Source: Deltaproteobacteria bacterium | GTDB taxonomy: Bacteria > Desulfobacterota > DSM-4660 > Desulfatiglandales > Desulfatiglandaceae | Length of the DNA stretch: 7,150 bases | Direction of reading: 5' to 3' | NCBI GenBank assembly: GCA_011051075.1 | Contig: DREN01000460.1 | Location: forward strand, 1-7,150 | In this document: positions 1-5,549 of the stretch, one piece after another | Layout: each line of letters starts with the position of its first letter | How positions within the stretch are numbered: position 1 is the first letter of the stretch | Made by a program: the position numbers and the translations under genes | Notes under the pieces: generated by a model | The model's input: the letters and a program-made list of their open reading frames with translations, nothing else | Told to the model about the DNA's origin: nothing | Databases searched by the model: none

Positions 1-1059
1 ATTCTCTGGTTTGAAGAATGTAATAAGGGCGCTCTCTCCCTTGTTGGGGGGAAAAACGCAAACCTGGGAGAGTTGGTGAACGCAGGCATAAGGGTCCCCC
101 CCGGATTTGCAGTGACCAGTGCGGCATTTAAGCGGTACATGGACGAGGCGTTGCTCTGGGATCTGGTCAGGGATACTTTGTCTGACCTGTCCCCAGATGA
201 CATAAAGGAGGTTTCCAAGGCCGGAAGCGCAATCCGCCGGGGCATTTTATCCACACCTGTCCCTGAAGAGATACGGGGAGAGATAACTGCTGCCTACGGT
301 TCCCTGTGCCACAGGTGCGGGGTATCCGACCTCCCCGTGGCCGTGAGGTCCAGTGCCACGGCAGAGGACCTTGAGGATGCCAGCTTTGCAGGTCAGCAGG
401 ATACATATCTCTGGATATGGGGCAACAACGAGGTGGTAAAGGTCACCCACGAGTGCTGGGCAAGCCTTTTTAAGGACAGGGCCATCACCTACAGGATGAG
501 GGTCGGCTTTCCCCAGGACGGGGTGCTCATAAGCGTGGGCATACAGAAGATGGTAAACTCCAGGTCCGCGGGTGTGATGTTCACCCTTGATCCGGTCACA
601 GGAGACAGGTTCAGGATCACCATCGATGCAAACTGGGGGTTTGGAGAGAGCATCGTTCAGGGCATGGTCTCTCCTGATAATTTCGTCGTGGACAAGGAAT
701 CCCTCTCCATTGAACAGAGTATAGTGGGGCAGAAGGACAGGAAGTACGTTGCAAAGGGGTGCGGTACGGCCGTGGTCTCTGTTCCCCCTGAGGAGCAGGT
801 AATCCCGTGTGTCAGTGTTGCCGAGGTGAAGGAACTGGCTGAGATGGGGATGCGCATTGAAAAACATTACGGCAGACCTCAGGACATCGAGTGGGCCATT
901 GACAGGGGCCTCTCCTTCCCGGATAATATCTTTTTCACACAGTCCAGGCCTGTAACCGCCGCGGGGAAGAGCAGCTTTGACGGAGATGTGGTCAAAGAGG
1001 AGGGAAAGAGCGATACCGACCATATAATTGACCTCATGCTCAAGGGGTTTGGCCGGTAG
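1..1059 (+). CDS. PEP/pyruvate-binding (PPDK N-terminal) domain protein, stand-alone, 5' partial
   Basis: The frame is open from base 1 and runs off the left edge. Homology starts before the first internal start-like codon (TTG at 73), because WFEE and VGGKNANLGEL are encoded in bases 7-75. Probably only a few N-terminal residues are missing. The visible 352 residues form the ATP-grasp-like nucleotide-binding domain of PEP synthase/pyruvate phosphate dikinase. Landmarks (visible numbering) are Lys18 in VGGK, GIRVPPGFAVT, Arg116 in AVRSSATAEDLEDASFAGQ, DIEWAI (Asp295, Glu297) and TQSRP (Gln314, Arg316), all expected for ATP binding and phosphoryl transfer. Full PEP synthases are about 800 residues. 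This protein stops after a short linker, before the swivelling phosphohistidine domain and the pyruvate-binding barrel. Such split N-domains occur as subunits, for example the roughly 40 kDa protein of phenylphosphate synthase, so a partner protein is expected. The domain call is firm; the substrate is unknown. It is probably co-transcribed with the response regulator 41 nt downstream. Confidence 0.9.
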   Translation: MLWFEECNKGALSLVGGKNANLGELVNAGIRVPPGFAVTSAAFKRYMDEALLWDLVRDTLSDLSPDDIKEVSKAGSAIRRGILSTPVPEEIRGEITAAYGSLCHRCGVSDLPVAVRSSATAEDLEDASFAGQQDTYLWIWGNNEVVKVTHECWASLFKDRAITYRMRVGFPQDGVLISVGIQKMVNSRSAGVMFTLDPVTGDRFRITIDANWGFGESIVQGMVSPDNFVVDKESLSIEQSIVGQKDRKYVAKGCGTAVVSVPPEEQVIPCVSVAEVKELAEMGMRIEKHYGRPQDIEWAIDRGLSFPDNIFFTQSRPVTAAGKSSFDGDVVKEEGKSDTDHIIDLMLKGFGR

Positions 1060-1085
1060 GATTGCCGTACCTTCCTTGAACTTTA

Positions 1086-1093
1086 GAGAGAGG
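1086..1093 (+). promoter_or_regulatory. Ribosome binding site of the response regulator
   Basis: GAGAGAGG lies 7 nt before the ATG at 1101. It is a good purine-rich Shine-Dalgarno sequence and supports that start codon. Confidence 0.6.
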
Positions 1094-1100
1094 TAATATA

Positions 1101-1610
1101 ATGTCAGACAGAGATCTGTTAGAGGGTAAAAAGATTCTTATAGTAGATGATGAGCCCGACGTTCTCGATGTACTGGAAGAGATGCTCGACATGTGTCAGG
1201 TGGTCAGGGCCTCCACATTTGAGGAGGCCAGTAGGCTCATGGAAAGCCAGGATTTTGACATGGCCATCCTGGATATCATGGGTGTTGACGGGTACAGACT
1301 CCTGAACATAGCCAAACGAAGAAGGATAACCGCAGTTATGCTTACGGCCAACGCCCTCAGTCCGGACAACCTGGTCAAGTCTATCAAGGGAGGGGCCGAT
1401 TCCTATATCCCCAAAGAGGAGATGGCCGGGATTACCACCTTCCTGACGGACATACTGAAGTCCCAGCACAGGGGAGAATCCACCTGGGAACCCTGGCAAA
1501 AAAGCCTTGCCTCTTCCTATTTTGCGAAGAAATGGGGCGGCGCCTGGAAGGAGCGGAACAGGGAATTCTGGAAGAACTTCAAGGCCGGCAAAGCGGATAA
1601 GGGCCCTTGA
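1101..1610 (+). CDS. Single-domain response regulator (CheY-like receiver) with Trp-rich C-terminal tail
   Basis: The 169-residue protein has a complete receiver domain at about residues 10-120. The acidic pair is Asp16-Asp17 in ILIVDDEPD, the phospho-acceptor is Asp58 in AILDIMGVDG, the switch Thr is Thr82 in VMLTANA, and the conserved Lys is Lys105 in YIPKEE. It should therefore be phosphorylated by a histidine kinase that is not in this window. There is no DNA-binding or enzymatic output domain. Instead there is a tail of about 45 residues (125-169) with five Trp (129, 132, 145, 149, 157) mixed with Lys, Arg, Phe and Tyr. This suggests an amphipathic helix that binds a protein partner or a membrane. 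The gene sits 41 nt after the PEP-binding-domain gene and 45 nt before the DUF89 gene, so signalling to one of these products is possible but not shown. Confidence 0.93.
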   Translation: MSDRDLLEGKKILIVDDEPDVLDVLEEMLDMCQVVRASTFEEASRLMESQDFDMAILDIMGVDGYRLLNIAKRRRITAVMLTANALSPDNLVKSIKGGADSYIPKEEMAGITTFLTDILKSQHRGESTWEPWQKSLASSYFAKKWGGAWKERNREFWKNFKAGKADKGP

Positions 1611-1655
1611 CGCTGACCCCCTGGCAGCAGGCAGGGGAGTGAGGATAAAGAAAGT

Positions 1656-2549
1656 ATGCTCATCAAGCCCGATTGTATCCCGTGTATCCTGACCATGGCC
1701 CTCACATCCATGAGACGGCTGGCTCTGGACGAGAGAGATATCCTGGAGTTGTACGGCGGGATCCTTCAGATCCCTTCTCTGAGGGGAGATCACTGGGACC
1801 GCACCAGCCCGGAGGTGCTCGAACAGGTCATGGAACTGATAGTAGGAGCTACCGGCAGTGTTGACCCGTTTCACGATCTGAAGGAGGAACAGAACAGGAG
1901 GATCATGGAGATCTGCCCCTTCCTGAGACAGCTCATCCATGATGCCTCGGACCCACTTAAGACTGCCGTAAAACTTGCCATACTTGGAAACACCATCGAC
2001 CTGATGATGGGTACAAGGCCCACCGATGTTGAGAACCGAATAGAGGAGAGGCTGAGGATCCCGCTCCATGAAAGGGGGTATGCCGAGTTCAGAGAGGGCC
2101 TCAGCAGGTCCGAGCTTCTGGTCTACCTGGGTGATAACGCAGGAGAAATCGTCTTTGACAGGCTGCTGATCCAGGTCATCAGGGAGAGATACCCCGTCCA
2201 TGTGGTATTTATTGTGAGGAACGTTCCAACCCTCAATGACGTGACCCTGAACGAAGCGCGTTCGGTTGGAATGGACCAAACGGCTACCATCCTTGAAAAC
2301 GGCATGGACGGACCCTGCCCAGGAACGGTCTTTGAAAGGTGTTCGGAAGAGGTGCGGGGTCTGATTGAAAGGGCCGACATGATAGTATCCAAGGGCGGGG
2401 GCAATTTCGATTCTTTCAGCGAGGTGAACAGGGACCTGAGGGACAAAACCATATTCATGCTTCTTTCCAAATGCTATCCCTATTGCGAGTTCTTCGGCGT
2501 CCAGCTACACCGACCCGTAATTACAGGCCTCAGACATGCCGTACCCTGA
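1656..2549 (+). CDS. DUF89 (ARMT1-like) family protein, putative metal-dependent phosphatase
   Basis: The 297-residue protein matches the short prokaryotic type of DUF89. It starts with a CxxC motif (Cys7, Cys10 in DCIPCILTMAL) followed by a helical N-terminal part with DPFHDLKEEQN and LGNTIDL (Asn112, Asp115). The C-terminal Rossmann-like part carries the family signature DNAGE (Asp160-Glu164), then FIVRNVPTLND and SKGGGNFDS (Lys246-Asp252). The Asp/Asn residues of the DNAGE motif bind the divalent metal in studied members. DUF89 proteins are described as damage-control phosphatases acting on sugar phosphates or phosphorylated metabolites; the substrate here cannot be read from sequence. The ATG at 1656 is preceded by GAGG (1641-1644), a slightly distant Shine-Dalgarno sequence. 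This is probably the last gene of the operon, since 443 nt of non-coding DNA follow. No convincing intrinsic terminator is visible after it. Confidence 0.85.
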   Translation: MLIKPDCIPCILTMALTSMRRLALDERDILELYGGILQIPSLRGDHWDRTSPEVLEQVMELIVGATGSVDPFHDLKEEQNRRIMEICPFLRQLIHDASDPLKTAVKLAILGNTIDLMMGTRPTDVENRIEERLRIPLHERGYAEFREGLSRSELLVYLGDNAGEIVFDRLLIQVIRERYPVHVVFIVRNVPTLNDVTLNEARSVGMDQTATILENGMDGPCPGTVFERCSEEVRGLIERADMIVSKGGGNFDSFSEVNRDLRDKTIFMLLSKCYPYCEFFGVQLHRPVITGLRHAVP

Positions 2550-2738
2550 TCCGTACAACCCTGTTCTGATCGATCTGAGGTCCCATCTGCGCGGATCAAT
2601 CCGCTCCTGCACACCCGGCTCCAGGTGTTAGAATTTACTGGGGCCCCGTAATGCCAATTCCTTCTTCACTGTCACAGGTCTCCGTCATGCTTGCTGATAA
2701 CAGCTTGAAATCATGTTGGTATGGACGGCCTTCAAAAT

Positions 2739-2809
2739 TCTCGCGCAGAGCCGCAAAACACGCAAAGAACAAAAGGAAAAGCTTAGCGAGCTGGCGTCTT
2801 TGCGTGAGA
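2739..2809. repeat. Imperfect inverted repeat of CGCAAAG-type units (REP-like intergenic element)
   Basis: The left end TCTCGCGCAGAG (2739-2750) matches the reverse complement of the right end at 10 of 12 positions (2798-2809). A second internal unit, ACGCAAAGA (2760-2768), is an exact 9-base inverted match to TCTTTGCGT (2797-2805). The result is direct CGCAGAG/CGCAAAA/CGCAAAG units on the left facing one TTTGCGTGAGA on the right. From memory, intergenic elements of this type (CGCAAAG units ending in TTTGCGTGAG) are scattered through many proteobacterial genomes. They may fold as RNA or DNA hairpins. There is no associated transposase here and the function is unknown. Confidence 0.5.
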
Positions 2810-2887
2810 TTACCTTCTCTTCAACTTGCGTGATATCAGCACATTCGCGTCGAGTTTGACGTTTCCCTGTTCACTGTCAACCCGGGC

Positions 2888-2916
2888 TTGGCAAAGTCAC
2901 CGGTTTCGTATAGTAT
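2888..2916 (+). promoter_or_regulatory. Candidate sigma-70 promoter for gpmI
   Basis: TTGGCA (2888-2893, 5 of 6 to the -35 consensus) is followed after 17 nt by TAGTAT (2911-2916, 4 of 6). The overlapping TATAGT (2909-2914, 5 of 6) has a shorter 15-nt spacer. Transcription would start near 2922 and give a leader of about 70 nt. This fits a gene standing apart from the upstream operon, but the match is moderate and unproven. Confidence 0.35.
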
Positions 2917-2980
2917 GCCCGTCCGTACCCCCGGTTTTTGGCAAATCGTCTTTTTCAATTTTCTGGAAAGAACAGGACCT

Positions 2981-2988
2981 GAGGAGAG
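2981..2988 (+). promoter_or_regulatory. Ribosome binding site deciding the gpmI start
   Basis: GAGGAGAG lies 4 nt (7 nt from its GAGGA core) before ATG 2993. No comparable site precedes the in-frame TTG at 2888, so translation should begin at 2993. Confidence 0.6.
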
Positions 2989-2992
2989 AGTC

Positions 2993-4618
2993 ATGGATGA
3001 TATGAGTCTTAAGCGGCTTGGGGGATACAAGGAGTTCCCCGGTCCGTTGGTTATGGTAATCATGGACGGTGTTGGTATCGGCCCGCAGGACGAGAGCGAC
3101 GGGGTCTTTGTGTCGTACACTCCTGTTCTTGACTCCCTCATGAGGGAACGGCTCTTTGTACGGCTTAAGGCCCATGGTGTGGCGGTGGGCATGCCCTCTG
3201 ACAAGGATATGGGCAATTCCGAGGTGGGCCACAACGCATTTGGCGCCGGGAGGATATTCGCCCAGGGCGCCAGGCTGGTGAACGAGGCCATTGAGTCGGG
3301 AAAAATATTCCAGGGCGCGGCATGGGCAGAGGTGCGTAGCCGCACGGACAGAGGAGGTACCCTCCATCTCATAGGCCTGGTCTCAGACGGGAACGTGCAC
3401 AGTCATATCGATCATCTTTACGCCCTTCTAGAACGCGCCGTTGCCGACGGCATGAAACGGGTGCGCGTGCACGGCCTCCTTGACGGCCGGGATGTGGGCG
3501 AAAAGAGCGCTCTGACCTTTTTTGAGCCCCTGGAACAAAGGCTGAAGGAGATCTCAACGGACGGGAGGGACTACTCCATGGCCTCGGGCGGGGGCCGGAT
3601 GGTCACCACCATGGACCGGTACGAAGCAGACTGGGGTGTGGTGGAGAACGGCTGGAAGGTCCACGTCCTGGGAGAGGGGCGGGGATTCGGCACAGCCTGT
3701 GAGGCTATCCAGACCCTTTACGCTGAGGACCCTGATATTACGGATCAGTATATGCCCGCCTTTGTGGTGGTCAGGGAGGGAGGACCCGTGGGCCGGATGG
3801 AAGATGGCGACGCGGTAATCCTCTTCAACTTCAGGGGTGACCGGGCCATCGAGATCTCCCGCACCTTTGACGAGCCTGATTTTTCCGAGTTCGACCGCGG
3901 GCGGGTGCCGGATCTATTTTACGCGGGCATGATGGAGTACGATGGAGACGCTCATATACCTAAGAACTATCTTGTAGAACCACCTGCCATTGACAGGACC
4001 ATTGGGGAGTATCTCTGCGCCACGGGTCTTACCTCATTTGCCATTTCAGAGACCCAGAAGTTCGGCCATGTCACCTATTTCTGGAACGGAAACAACTCCG
4101 GTTATATCGACGAACGACTTGAGAAGTACGTGGAGGTCCCGTCTGACAGGATCAGCTTTGACCTTAGACCCTGGATGAAGGGGGCCGAGATAACAGACAG
4201 GGTGATAGAGGCCATCCGCGGCGGGAGGTACAGGTTCATCCGCCTGAACTACGCCAACGGCGATATGGTCGGACACACCGGTGTGCCCGCCTCCATCCGT
4301 ATTGCCGTTGAGACCGTGGATATCTGCCTGGGGAGGCTCCTCAGGTCTGTTATGGATGCTGAAGGGGTGGCGATCATCACGGCCGATCACGGTAACGCCG
4401 ACTGTATGTGGCGGGAGAAGGACGGCATACGCGTCCCCATGGTGGCCCATACCAGGAATCCGGTCCCCTTTGTCATAAGGGATTTTTCAAAGAGAAACCA
4501 ATTCTCCCTGAGCAATATCCATAACCCCGGCCTGACCAACGTGGCCGCCACAATCTGCAACCTTCTCGGATACGAGGCCCCGCCGGAGTACGACCCCTCA
4601 CTGATCAGATTGGGCTGA
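2993..4618 (+). CDS. gpmI: 2,3-bisphosphoglycerate-independent phosphoglycerate mutase (iPGM)
   Basis: The 541-residue cytosolic enzyme interconverts 3- and 2-phosphoglycerate in glycolysis/gluconeogenesis using two Mn2+ ions and a phosphoserine intermediate. All expected residues are present. Site one has Asp25 (MVIMDGVG), catalytic Ser76 (MGNSEVGHNAFGAGR), Asp465 and His466 (TADHGNAD). Site two has Asp424 and His428 (NGDMVGHTG) and His486 (VAHTRNP). Substrate-site motifs SDGNVHSH (with His136) and LLDGRD (164-167) lie in the inserted phosphotransferase domain. The sequence around SETQKFGHVTYFWNGN (352-367) and NLLGYEAPPEYDPSLI resembles, from memory, the plant/kinetoplastid-like branch of iPGM more than the Bacillus type. 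I chose ATG 2993 because GAGGAGAG (2981-2988) precedes it at good spacing and the family homology begins shortly after. An in-frame TTG at 2888 would add 35 unrelated residues. ATG 3002 is the alternative. Confidence 0.96.
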   Translation: MDDMSLKRLGGYKEFPGPLVMVIMDGVGIGPQDESDGVFVSYTPVLDSLMRERLFVRLKAHGVAVGMPSDKDMGNSEVGHNAFGAGRIFAQGARLVNEAIESGKIFQGAAWAEVRSRTDRGGTLHLIGLVSDGNVHSHIDHLYALLERAVADGMKRVRVHGLLDGRDVGEKSALTFFEPLEQRLKEISTDGRDYSMASGGGRMVTTMDRYEADWGVVENGWKVHVLGEGRGFGTACEAIQTLYAEDPDITDQYMPAFVVVREGGPVGRMEDGDAVILFNFRGDRAIEISRTFDEPDFSEFDRGRVPDLFYAGMMEYDGDAHIPKNYLVEPPAIDRTIGEYLCATGLTSFAISETQKFGHVTYFWNGNNSGYIDERLEKYVEVPSDRISFDLRPWMKGAEITDRVIEAIRGGRYRFIRLNYANGDMVGHTGVPASIRIAVETVDICLGRLLRSVMDAEGVAIITADHGNADCMWREKDGIRVPMVAHTRNPVPFVIRDFSKRNQFSLSNIHNPGLTNVAATICNLLGYEAPPEYDPSLIRLG

Positions 4619-4701
4619 GTACCGGACCTGGTCGGTGCGGGATCTGGTGCTTTCATGACCTTTCGTTCGTCTTGAGCATATCCCATACTGACATAACAGC
4701 C

Positions 4702-5145
4702 ATGAGATCCATCCTTACACTCTTTTTTCTTCTCCCGTATTGCCTCCTTGTAGTGGTTATTCCCGGGGCCGCGGCAGATCCTCAAGACCCCCAGGGCACA
4801 GCCTCCTTGTGGGAGCAATGGGAAAGGGCTGCTGAAGAGGGGGTGAAAGATCCTCTCTTACGGTGGCACTACTACTATAAGGATGGGCTCCGCATTGACA
4901 GCAGGGAAAAGTCCTTTCAGTTCAGGTTGAACGGCCGGATCCTTGGCGACGGCGGCTACACAGGGGCCGACGATCTTCTGGACAGGGAGTACGATCTTAC
5001 GGCCGGCCTCAACTGGTACCTGAACAAAAGCATCAGACTCATGTTCAACTACGTATGGGCAAAGGCCCGGGACCGGGAGACCCCTCTTCCGGTGGAAGAC
5101 GGCACGGCCCATATTGTGCAGGCCCGCCTCCAGATGGTCTTCTGA
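4702..5145 (+). CDS. Internally shortened OprO/OprP-like porin (mini-porin or remnant)
   Basis: This is a 147-residue protein if read from ATG 4702; an in-frame TTG at 4672 would add ten residues. Residues 1-25 form a clear signal peptide: Met-Arg, a long hydrophobic core, and Ala-Ala-Ala before Asp26. Residues 47-86 (YYYKDGLRID, SFQFRLNGRILGDGGY) resemble the first strand of phosphate-selective porin O/P family proteins. Residues 96-147 (YDLTAGLNWYLN, IRLMFNYVWAKARD, HIVQARLQMVF) resemble the last two or three strands, and the terminal Phe is typical of outer-membrane barrels. Full family members are roughly 400-500 residues, so about 300 central residues are absent, with the join near residues 86-96. 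The frame is intact, but no good ribosome binding site precedes ATG 4702. It could be a decaying in-frame deletion product or a small outer-membrane protein that assembles as an oligomer. It cannot form a standard 16-18-strand barrel alone. Confidence 0.7.
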   Translation: MRSILTLFFLLPYCLLVVVIPGAAADPQDPQGTASLWEQWERAAEEGVKDPLLRWHYYYKDGLRIDSREKSFQFRLNGRILGDGGYTGADDLLDREYDLTAGLNWYLNKSIRLMFNYVWAKARDRETPLPVEDGTAHIVQARLQMVF

Positions 5146-5278
5146 TGCCGGGTTTTGCTGGAACGGCAGTCTCCTTCATCCGTGTGGTCTTTCTCTACAC
5201 TGCGCCGTAATAAACATGTCATTCAGATGCCTCCCCCCTCCAGAAATGCAGTGAAGGAGAGGATGTACCAAAAAAAGC

Positions 5279-5307
5279 TTGACATATGATTTCCTGAAAC
5301 GTAAAAT
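5279..5307 (+). promoter_or_regulatory. Strong sigma-70-type promoter of the cimA leader
   Basis: TTGACA (5279-5284, perfect -35) is separated by exactly 17 nt from TAAAAT (5302-5307, 5 of 6 to the -10 consensus). A run of seven A residues (5270-5276) lies just upstream and could act as an UP element. The predicted start is near 5314, about 36 nt before the leader reading frame. It is the only convincing promoter I see between the porin-like gene and cimA. Confidence 0.75.
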
Positions 5308-5349
5308 AGGTCCTTATAAATATTTTATTGAGCATTTGGGATCCGAACC

Positions 5350-5466
5350 ATGATCTATTTTTCTCAGAACATTATAGTCATTATCAGCGCAGCAGGGATA
5401 TCTGTATCCTTGTTGCTCCTCCTTTTGGTCGTCAGACTTAAATACCCGGGCCTGGTAATGACTTGA
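5350..5466 (+). CDS. Putative branched-chain amino acid leader peptide of cimA
   Basis: This ATG-to-TGA frame has 38 sense codons. Six are Ile, five Val and eight Leu, half of the total. They are clustered: Ile-Ile-Val-Ile-Ile at residues 8-12 (5371-5385), six consecutive Leu at 21-26 (5410-5427) and Val-Val at 27-28. The Leu run uses TTG, CTC and CTT but never CTG. A modest GGGA (5338-5341) sits 8 nt upstream of the start. It follows the promoter and ends 16 nt before the base of the terminator hairpin, and its stop codon directly abuts RNA segment 2 of the attenuator. This matches the known logic of the ilv and leu leader peptides of enteric bacteria. The alternative is a genuine single-pass membrane micro-protein (hydrophobic core 8-28 followed by Arg-Leu-Lys), but the RNA structures around it favour a leader peptide. 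Confidence 0.72.
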   Translation: MIYFSQNIIVIISAAGISVSLLLLLLVVRLKYPGLVMT

Positions 5467-5523
5467 TTTGGACAAACCCTTTAAAATCCGTTGCCAGGCA
5501 GGCCTGGTAACGGATTTTTTTTT
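5376..5523 (+). promoter_or_regulatory. Ribosome-mediated transcription attenuator controlling cimA
   Basis: Four RNA segments give three competing helices. Protector 1:2 pairs 5376-5387 with 5452-5463 (12 bp, one G-U). Antiterminator 2:3 pairs 5450-5460 with 5489-5499 (11 bp, two G-U). Terminator 3:4 pairs 5483-5498 with 5503-5518 (16 bp, one G-U). Segments 2 and 4 share the identical ten bases GGCCTGGTAA (5449-5458 and 5501-5510), so they compete for segment 3. A further hairpin, 5389-5400 with 5405-5416 around a TCTG loop, lies inside the 1:2 loop. Segment 1 covers the Val-Ile-Ile-Ser codons of the leader peptide. A ribosome stalled there for lack of charged Ile or Val tRNA would block segment 1 and permit the antiterminator. 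A ribosome reaching the TGA at 5464 would mask segment 2 and permit termination. The pairing was done by hand; the mechanism is inferred. Confidence 0.72.
5483..5523 (+). terminator. Rho-independent terminator (attenuator 3:4 hairpin) upstream of cimA
   Basis: The left arm 5483-5498 pairs with the right arm 5503-5518 around a CAGG loop. All 16 positions pair, one of them as G-U (5493 with 5508). A run of nine T residues (5515-5523) closes it. It ends only 26 nt before the cimA ATG and leaves no room for a separate promoter, so cimA transcripts must read through it. Confidence 0.9.
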
Positions 5524-5549
5524 GCACAAAGAACAGGGAGAAAGACGGA

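Larger units (their letters stand above)
2550..2992. other. Intergenic region between the DUF89 gene and gpmI
   Basis: This 443-nt stretch holds no gene that I can support. It contains a small 6-bp inverted repeat (GCGGAT/ATCCGC, 2591-2604) without a T-run, a CGCAAAG-type inverted repeat element (2739-2809), and a candidate promoter (2888-2916). An open frame at 2651-2833 crosses the repeat, has no ribosome binding site and resembles nothing. Confidence 0.7.

Noticed and set aside
247..1023. Minus-strand open frame of 258 codons
   Set aside because: It is antisense to the recognised PEP-binding domain and shows no domain or ribosome binding site.
73..1059. TTG at 73 as the start of the PEP-binding-domain gene
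   Set aside because: Conserved family sequence (WFEE and VGGKNANLGEL) is encoded in frame before it and there is no stop up to base 1, so the gene simply runs off the window.
1119..2279. Long open frame on the minus strand (386 codons)
   Set aside because: It lies antisense to the response regulator and DUF89 genes, both clearly recognised. Its translation resembles no family and is a by-product of codon use in the sense genes.
2591..2604. GCGGAT/ATCCGC inverted repeat as terminator of the upstream operon
   Set aside because: The stem is 6 bp with a 2-nt loop that cannot close fully, and there is no T-run after it.
2651..2833. Short open frame of 60 codons between the DUF89 gene and gpmI
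   Set aside because: It runs across the CGCAAAG repeat, has no Shine-Dalgarno sequence and its translation is basic and unremarkable.
2856..2880. TTGAC/GTCAA inverted repeat as an operator upstream of gpmI
   Set aside because: Only five bases per arm with a 15-nt centre; this is expected by chance in a region this size.
2888..2992. In-frame TTG extension of gpmI by 35 residues
   Set aside because: The added residues do not resemble iPGM, no ribosome binding site precedes the TTG, and the ATG at 2993 has a good one. The TTG also overlaps the candidate -35 box.
5350..5466. Interpreting the short frame as a functional single-pass membrane protein
   Set aside because: Hydrophobicity follows automatically from Ile/Val/Leu codon enrichment. 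The three competing RNA helices and the position before cimA explain it better, though the membrane-protein reading is not excluded.
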